A DNA stretch of 64,000 nt, from positions 8,759,380-8,823,379 of the forward strand of contig CM028336.1 in the NCBI GenBank assembly GCA_016647705.1. The letters are read 5' to 3'. Source of the DNA: Eucommia ulmoides. Taxonomy: Eukaryota > Streptophyta > Magnoliopsida > Garryales > Eucommiaceae. A program made the position numbers and the translations under genes. Below are positions 57,890 through 64,000 of the stretch, in pieces (positions within the stretch are counted from its first letter, which is position 1; each line of letters starts with the position of its first letter). The notes under the pieces are model-generated. The model saw only the letters and a program-made list of their open reading frames with translations, was not told the origin of the DNA and made no database searches.

Positions 57890-58850
57890 TAAAAATAAAG
57901 TAAGATTGGTAGCACAAGGATTTAATTAAGAATAAGAGATAAATTATGATGAAACATATGCTCTGGTAGCTAGACTAGAAGCTATACAAATGTTACTTTC
58001 TTTTACTTGTGCTAATGTTTTCAAACTTTTTCAAATGGATGTTAAAAGTGCGTTTTTAAATGGTTTCATATCTGAAGAAGTTTATGTTGAACAACCTCCC
58101 AGTTTTGAAGATGAAAAAATTTCAAATCATGTTTTTAAATTATCTAAAGTACTTTACGGTCTCAAACAAGCACCTAGAGCTTGGTATGAGAGGTTAAGTG
58201 GATTTCTCCTAGAAAAATGTTTTAAACGTGGTTTAACCGATATCACCTTATTCATTAAAGAATCTGAAAATAAAATCTTATCAGTACAAATTTATGTTGA
58301 CGATATTATTTTTGGTGTTGCTAATGAGATCTTGTGCCAAGAGTTTGCCAAGCTTATGTAGGAAGAATTCGAGATGAGTATGATGGGAGAACTAACATTC
58401 TTTCTCGGATTACAAATTAAGCAAACAAAAGATAGAATATTTATAAATCAAGTAAAGTATACCAAAGACTTAATAAAAAAATACGGTATGGAAAATTCAA
58501 AGGTATATAATACACCAATGAGTACCTCAACCAAATTGGACGCCGATGAAAACGTTAAGAAGGTAAATGAGAAGGAATATCGAGGCATGATTGGTAGTCT
58601 TCTTTATCTTACGGCAAGTAGACCGGATATCATATATAATGTTTGTCTATGTGCTTGTTTTCAATCTTGTCATGAGGAATCGCACTTAACCGCCGTTAAA
58701 CGTATTTTTCGATATTTGCTTTGTACATATGATTTAAGTTTATGGTATCCTAAAAATGAATGTCTTGATTTGCTTAGTTATTCCGACGCTGATTTTGCTG
58801 GTTACAAAATTAAGCGTAAAAGCACTAGCGCTACTTGTCATTTTTTACGC
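57890..58850 (+). pseudogene. copia reverse transcriptase and RNase H remnant
   Basis: FKLFQMDVKSAFLNGFISEE and QAPRAWYERL lie in the frame at 57990-58361, with YVDDIIFG at its end. The frame at 58374-58880 continues with MMGELTFFLGLQIKQ, RGMIGSLLYLTASRPDI and SYSDADFAGYKIKRKSTSAT, the usual order of copia RT to RNase H. The segment is part of the broken element and not a host gene. Confidence 0.88.
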
Positions 58851-61212
58851 ATCCCAATTTTCCAAAAAAGAAAAGAATAATAAATAATAAATAAGCTTAA
58901 GGAGAGAGGGGTTTTTTAAAGCGCAGGTTTTCTCAAAAAATATACTTAGGCCGTTTTAAAAAATAAGGAGTCGCCACCTAGCATTGGGTTTAAATGGTGT
59001 GCTAGATCACCGAATTTTTAGAAAACAATTGAAAAGGCCTAAGTAAACAAAATTGACTCCAAAAAATATGGTCAAACCAAAGATTCAGTTAAAGGCTTGG
59101 GGGTTGGTTACGCTCGGGGAAGGTGTTAGGCACCTTAAGATGCCTGTCCAAAAATGGTACCTTATATCTAATTAAGTCCAATTAGTTTAGTTCGAGTGTT
59201 TTATTTTATTTTGAAATCATTCGCTTCTTACTTGGTATTTTTCACGAATAAGGTGAGATAAGTTTTTGGATTTTTGGAAATGTTCCCCCAGTATAACCTC
59301 TTATCGAATATTAAGGATTCGATAAGGATGGTCCCTGGGGAGTATTTATATATATTTCCTAAAGACTTCTTTACTTTAAATAGGCAAACTCAAATAAGTA
59401 AATAAATAAAAAAATATGAATACAAAAGCTAAAATTATATAAATATGCAAAAATGACCAAAAAAGAACTAAATGGTTTAATTTAAATATGTCAATGCAAA
59501 CTGATATGAATACTACTTGAATTAACTTGATTACTTGTGACAATGATTTAATTATAACAAAAAACCTAAGTGGTGTGCGTGTCGTGACTAGATATGAAAA
59601 AGTAACATGGATTTATAAAATAAAAAAAAACTATGCGTAGAAAAAAAAATGTGTGAGTGATAGAAGTGTACTAAACATGTCGTCTAAATAATGAAATAAA
59701 TAAACATGCTAAGTGGATGCAAAAAAAAAAAATCTACTTTGAGTTTGCCCGATTAATTTAAAGAAATCCCAATTTGAAATTCCCTCAAATTCTATGGATA
59801 TGAGAATTAAGGGGGGTTCGCGAAAATAATTTAGTTGAAATTAATCTTTCCAAAACTTAAACGAAATCTCACAAAAAATCTACCAAGGGAAGAGATTTCC
59901 TAAAATCATTCGTTTCTAAATTCCACTCGGGTCGGGGAATGGAAACGAGACTACGGAAAACTCTCCCAAGATTTATTGAATCGTCGGATTCAACTTAAGA
60001 TTCGTAAGGATTAATTAATATAAATAAAAGATTTTATTATTTCTTTTGATTTTTTTTTAATAAATTTTTTAGGGTTTTGATAAGAAGAATAAAATAAAAA
60101 TTAAAAAAAAATGCAGAAAAATACGAAATAAAAAAATGCAACAAAATAAATAATAAAACATTCTTCACATATTGCTCGGAGTTATGTTTAAGCATGAGAA
60201 ATTCACTCCGACTTTTTCATCGGATTATCGGATGACTTGCTTTTTAGTTTTTCCTCTTTGTTATAATAAAATAAAAAATGCAGAAAATAAAAAAAAATAA
60301 AAAAAAAACAGTGAGATACGGGTGTCCTCGTCTAAACGCTCAAAGATTCAGATCGACAATGGGGAACCTTATCCTAACATTTTTCATCGAGTCATCAAAC
60401 AATAAAAATTAAACTTGCATTGCAGGAATTTAAGTTGCGAAGAGAATAAAATAAACTGAAAAAAGAATTAAAAATTAGAAAACATACATATTTTAGGCCA
60501 AGAATCCCGATGCTCGGGCTTTCCTCTCGCGCATGCAGCTTTCCGAAACGATTTACGATGAGAATCACTCTCTAAGTGTTTTTTTCTCTCAATTTCTAAA
60601 TCAATAAAGTAGGAGGAGGAGGACCCTATTTATAGAGAAGGATGAGGCATGAAAAACAATTAGAAAATCCTAAAAATTAGGTCTGACTGCCAAAGTCCAG
60701 TCCAAATTGTACTGGGAAAGGGTGAATTTGTAAAAAAAAAAAAAAAAAGTTCTGGACACAGGGTGCGTGTAAAACACGCGCCGCTACCGCCGCCTCACCA
60801 GATTGCACCACGTGACAAACTTTTTTTTTTTCGACTGACAATGTGGATAGGGAGGCCCACCCCCCCCACCCCCCACCCCCTCCTTTTTTTTTTTTTTTTT
60901 TTTTTTTTTTTCTACTCTTTCTCTTACTACTTCTCTCTCTCTCTCTCTCTCTCTCACATTCACGTGCACACACACACTCATACAAATTATACACTACAAT
61001 GGGAGGGCCCCACCAAGTTGCACTCATACAATTTTCTCTCTCTCTCTTCTATTCTCTCTCTCTTTCTCTCTCCTCTCTCCTTGTGATTTTGACCAAAAAA
61101 AAAGGACTTTTTCTTTATTCTAATTTACTCCCCTTTTTTTACTTCTTTCAATTTCAAAACCCCCATTTCTTTATTTTAATTTTCTTTCTTTTTCTCTTCT
61201 TTTTTCTTTATT
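58851..61212 (-). mobile_element. 2.4-kb insertion in the copia element, probable solo LTR
   Basis: Non-coding sequence between two collinear parts of the copia RNase H region. The minus strand shows a TATA box CTATAAATAGGG (60624-60635) followed by a polyadenylation-rich downstream part. The conserved-looking block AGGAGTCGCCACCTAGCATT and GGGGAAGGTGTTAGGCACCT (58967-59135) lies toward its 3' end. The LTR identity is inferred; termini and target duplication could not be fixed. It contains C, T and CT tracts at 60859-60953. Confidence 0.5.
60859..60953. repeat. C-tract, T-tract and (CT)n cluster
   Basis: Consecutive CCCCCCCACCCCCCACCCCC, about 29 T and about 9 CT repeats. All open frames at 60677-61214 on both strands (Lys/Gly- or Phe/Ser-rich) are translations of this cluster. 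Confidence 0.9.
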
Positions 61213-61380
61213 AATTATCCATTGCCGAACAAAACACACTGATATTAGACACCATTTTATTCGTGACCTCCTTCAAAAGGGCGGTATTACATTGAAATTC
61301 ATTGACACTAATCATCAAGTAGCCAATATCTTTACTAAGTCTCTTGGGGAAGAACGATTTTCAAAAAATTCCGTTGTTTA
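61213..61380 (+). pseudogene. copia RNase H C-terminal remnant
   Basis: RTKHTDIRHHFIRDLLQKGG followed by ITLKFIDTNHQVANIFTKSL is the conserved end of copia pol. It continues the element interrupted by the 2.4-kb insertion. Confidence 0.85.
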
Positions 61381-61720
61381 GGTATGATGAGAGAAAAAAA
61401 GTGCTTTGAAACAATTTTGAAAATGAAATTTTCAAAAATTCCTACTTTGAGAGTAAATATGATATGTCTTGCAAAAATTGTCTTAATTGTCAAAATTCAC
61501 TTCAATTTTGATTTATAATATTAAAAATAGTTTTCACTGATCTTAATTATGTAGTTTTATTGCTATGAGAATTATAAGAAGTTTACTTGCCTAAGAGAAT
61601 GAAAAATGAGATTTCTTAGATAATTTTTTTTTAAATCGATCTCGTTATCAGGGGGAGTTAGTAAAATTATTATCATTCTTAAAATATCAAATGAGTTGTC
61701 ATTATAAAAAAGGGAGAGAT

Positions 61721-64000
61721 TATTAACCTAAGCAGTTTGAATCATAGAATCTCCGAAAAATGTGATTTTAACGATAACGCCTCATTTGACGTTTTAAATG
61801 AACTAATATTATTTTTAAGTATAGATCATTCATACATTATGAAAATACATCATGGAGATGCATTCAGGTCGAAAGGTTTGATTTAAATAATGCAATTTTT
61901 CATTTCGATAACATTACTCAAGATATTAAACTCGAAACTCTATAGGACGCACACGTACAATGAGAGTGTATAAAATTGTAATATATTAATCTTAACATGT
62001 CCAATATGCCAAAATATCACAATGTATATTATATGTTTGATTATATCATGCAGATTTGAAAAATTTACATCTTGATTACAAATGTGCTTAATATGCTTAA
62101 ACTTGGATTTAATGTGATCAAATAATACATTGCATGATCTCAATGTGAAAACACTTCAAATATCATTGATATAATATTTTGAATATGTCAATATCATTAT
62201 TATATCATGATTCATGCAATAAGATTGTTCAAACCTTACTCAATTGGAAATTTCACATTTTGATCACAAAAATGCTCAAATTGTTTAAACTCGGTTTCTA
62301 TGTGATCATAAGGTACATTGCATGTTTTGATCATAAACATTATTCAAATATGTTTCAAACAATCTTTTAAAGGTGTTTGGATGAAAAATGACGAAAAACA
62401 TCGACCAAAACCAAGAACGAGCGAAAAAAAATAGAATTTTGTTGAAAACACTGTAGCAATCAATTGTTGCTGTCCAAAAAATCATAATTGACCTTTTGTA
62501 GTAAATTGGTCATCTCTCTCTTATTATTTATCCAAATCTAATGAATCTTATATGAGTGGAACTCTAATTCAAATATTTTTAAAACCATATAATTTTTTTA
62601 TCAATCCAAGTTGATTTGGTTTTTCAAATTTCAACATTTAGGCAAAAGTCAGTAGCTGCTCTTTTTTTTTTTTTTTTTTGCAAAACATCCTGTCTAGACA
62701 TTTGCTCACTTATTTAGTCATATCTCACTCATTTGGAGTCAAAATGAAGTGATTATTTTAGTTATGGAACTCTAACTCAATAATCTTTATTTCTGTGCAT
62801 AGTAGGAATAATTTGGAATTATTTTTCTTATCAAACAGTACCTTTGTATTTAAATGTTAGAATATTTTCTCTCTCATGTTCTGTTTTTGCTCTGTTTTCG
62901 GATTTATGTATTGGCGATCTTTACTTGTTCTAATTGTTGCATGATGGTTTCTAAACATTATATTGGATGTTTAACATCTTAATTATTATTTAATTTATCA
63001 AAACAACATTGAATTAAAGAGAACTGATCAAAACATTTTAAAATTCTTAAGAACTCATTTTTTAGCTTTTTGTCATGAACCGAAAATTGAATTTACATAT
63101 CAAATCTTGTTCGGATTATTTAAATCATGTTGTGATATGTTGTTTTAATGTGTCTACTTTATATATGCATGATCAATTTATATGTTCATCATTATATCTA
63201 AAGATTAATTGACAAATTAGATTAATGACTCAGAAAATTCTTTTTTCAACATAAGAAATGTGTTCTAAGTGTCGAACATCTTGAAATGTTTCTAATTGAT
63301 CAAATAGATTGTATTTATGTTTAAATGTGATTATACATCATGTATTTGATGTATAAATTTGTGCTTCTATTGTTATACACATGAAATACATTGTCTTGAC
63401 AAAATATGCAAGTGGTTGAATATTTAATGTTATCCTACTTTTTGGTAGGGTTGGCTAAAGTATAGGCTATACTATCTTGTCCCATGCCAACCATATTTAT
63501 TTATTATCTTGATCATAATTCAAATTGGAGGAGCCTTACCTTTAATGATTCACATCCAAATTTGAAGACGTTCATCATGATTTGTTTATATGTATTAATG
63601 CCAATCACACTCAATTATGTACTTTGAATATATGAGCAAACAAACTGTATTTTTTCACAAATCTGCAGAGAATTGAAAGTGGGAAGGAGCCTTTATCTTG
63701 ACAATTTTGAAGAAAAGCTCACAATGGTCAATTGCTCTCAAACTCTTCAATGGTGATATCCTTCCTACATTCTCTACATATATATAAGGAGGGAAGATTG
63801 CTGGAAGATTTTAACTAACTCACCAAGTATCATTCATTCAATTGAGCTACAAAGATTAAAAAGATACTACCAAAGCTTCCAAGTAAAATTCTGTGCAACA
63901 TCACTTTCTTTCTTACTTGATTCATATTCTTGAGTGATTGTTGTATTATTACTTCACACACATAGATTTTTGAATTCGTTATCTTGTGGGTGTTGAAGAT
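61721..64000 (+). repeat. 3' LTR of the copia element (continues past the window)
   Basis: Begins just after the purine tract, TATTAACCTAAGCAG, and is at least 2.28 kb. A TATA box TATATATAAGGAGGG lies at about 63777-63791, followed by a leader-like segment. A diverged internal duplication (about 62050-62165 and 62215-62350) shares CATTTTGATCACAAAAATGC-like and GTACATTGCATG blocks. No genes; frames at 61940-62143 and 62179-62370 are shadows. Confidence 0.6.

Larger units (their letters stand above)
57884..64000 (+). mobile_element. Ty1/copia retrotransposon remnant (SIRE-like), broken, running off the window
   Basis: Plus-strand pol end (57.9-58.85 kb and 61.2-61.4 kb) separated by an inserted sequence, then a post-pol region, the purine tract AAAAAAGGGAGAGAT (61706-61720) and a long 3' LTR. 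The protein pieces VEQPPSFEDEKISNHVFKL, LKQAPRAWYERL and IYVDDIIFG are copia reverse transcriptase of SIRE/Sirevirus type. The 5' half of the element is absent from this window. More than one break. Confidence 0.85.

Noticed and set aside
60677-61214. Lys/Gly-rich and Ser/Leu-rich frames on both strands
   Set aside because: Produced by adjacent C, T and CT tracts; both strands are open for compositional reasons.

Overview
This is a plant nuclear window, almost certainly from a eudicot. It is AT-rich, dominated by transposable elements, and holds one host gene. The gene, on the minus strand at 5-4164, is the 5' three quarters of a SNX2-type sorting nexin (retromer subunit): an N-terminal PX exon, a 2.56 kb first intron and two BAR-domain exons, with the last exon(s) beyond base 1. 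Intron 1 carries an Au-type SINE, a 163-bp tandem duplication, an LTR-like relic and a Tourist-like MITE. I found no other intact host gene, no tRNA or rRNA gene and no organelle insertion.

Layout. 4.2-7.5 kb: the SNX2 upstream region, a Mutator-like MITE 268 bp before the start codon, a hAT-like MITE, AT-rich repeats and a long-TIR MITE. 7.5-11.9 kb: a hAT element with an 8-bp target duplication, split by a 3.2-kb solo LTR. 11.9-14.9 kb: gene-poor, with two small gene-like scraps. 14.9-23.4 kb: a complete-looking but non-coding LTR retrotransposon (LARD-type, minus strand, tRNA-iMet primer site) carrying two Tourist-like MITEs. 23.9-26.0 kb: a solo LTR with perfect target duplications but two internal LTR starts. 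26-37 kb: minisatellites and several non-autonomous DNA elements, two of which hold gene-derived-looking segments.

37.1-51.2 kb: a broken Ty3/gypsy Tat-lineage retrotransposon (5' LTR, primer site, protease, RT, RNase H, second RNase H, integrase, antisense coiled-coil coding remnant). It is interrupted at 42892-49091 by a non-coding chromovirus-type element with perfect 5-bp duplications, whose left LTR is interrupted by a solo LTR (44073-44984). 51.2-57.9 kb: a broken minus-strand Tekay/Del-like chromovirus. 57.9-64 kb: a broken Ty1/copia element (SIRE-like) with a 2.4-kb insertion, whose 3' LTR runs off the window.

I did not find a credible new biological system. The most unusual signals are structural: a roughly 1.2-kb LTR module shared by three retroelements, a 20-copy GTTGAATGTAACAC array, the double-start solo LTR, and three-deep nested insertions with readable target duplications. 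All calls come from reading the sequence by eye; family names rest on remembered motifs, not on a search.
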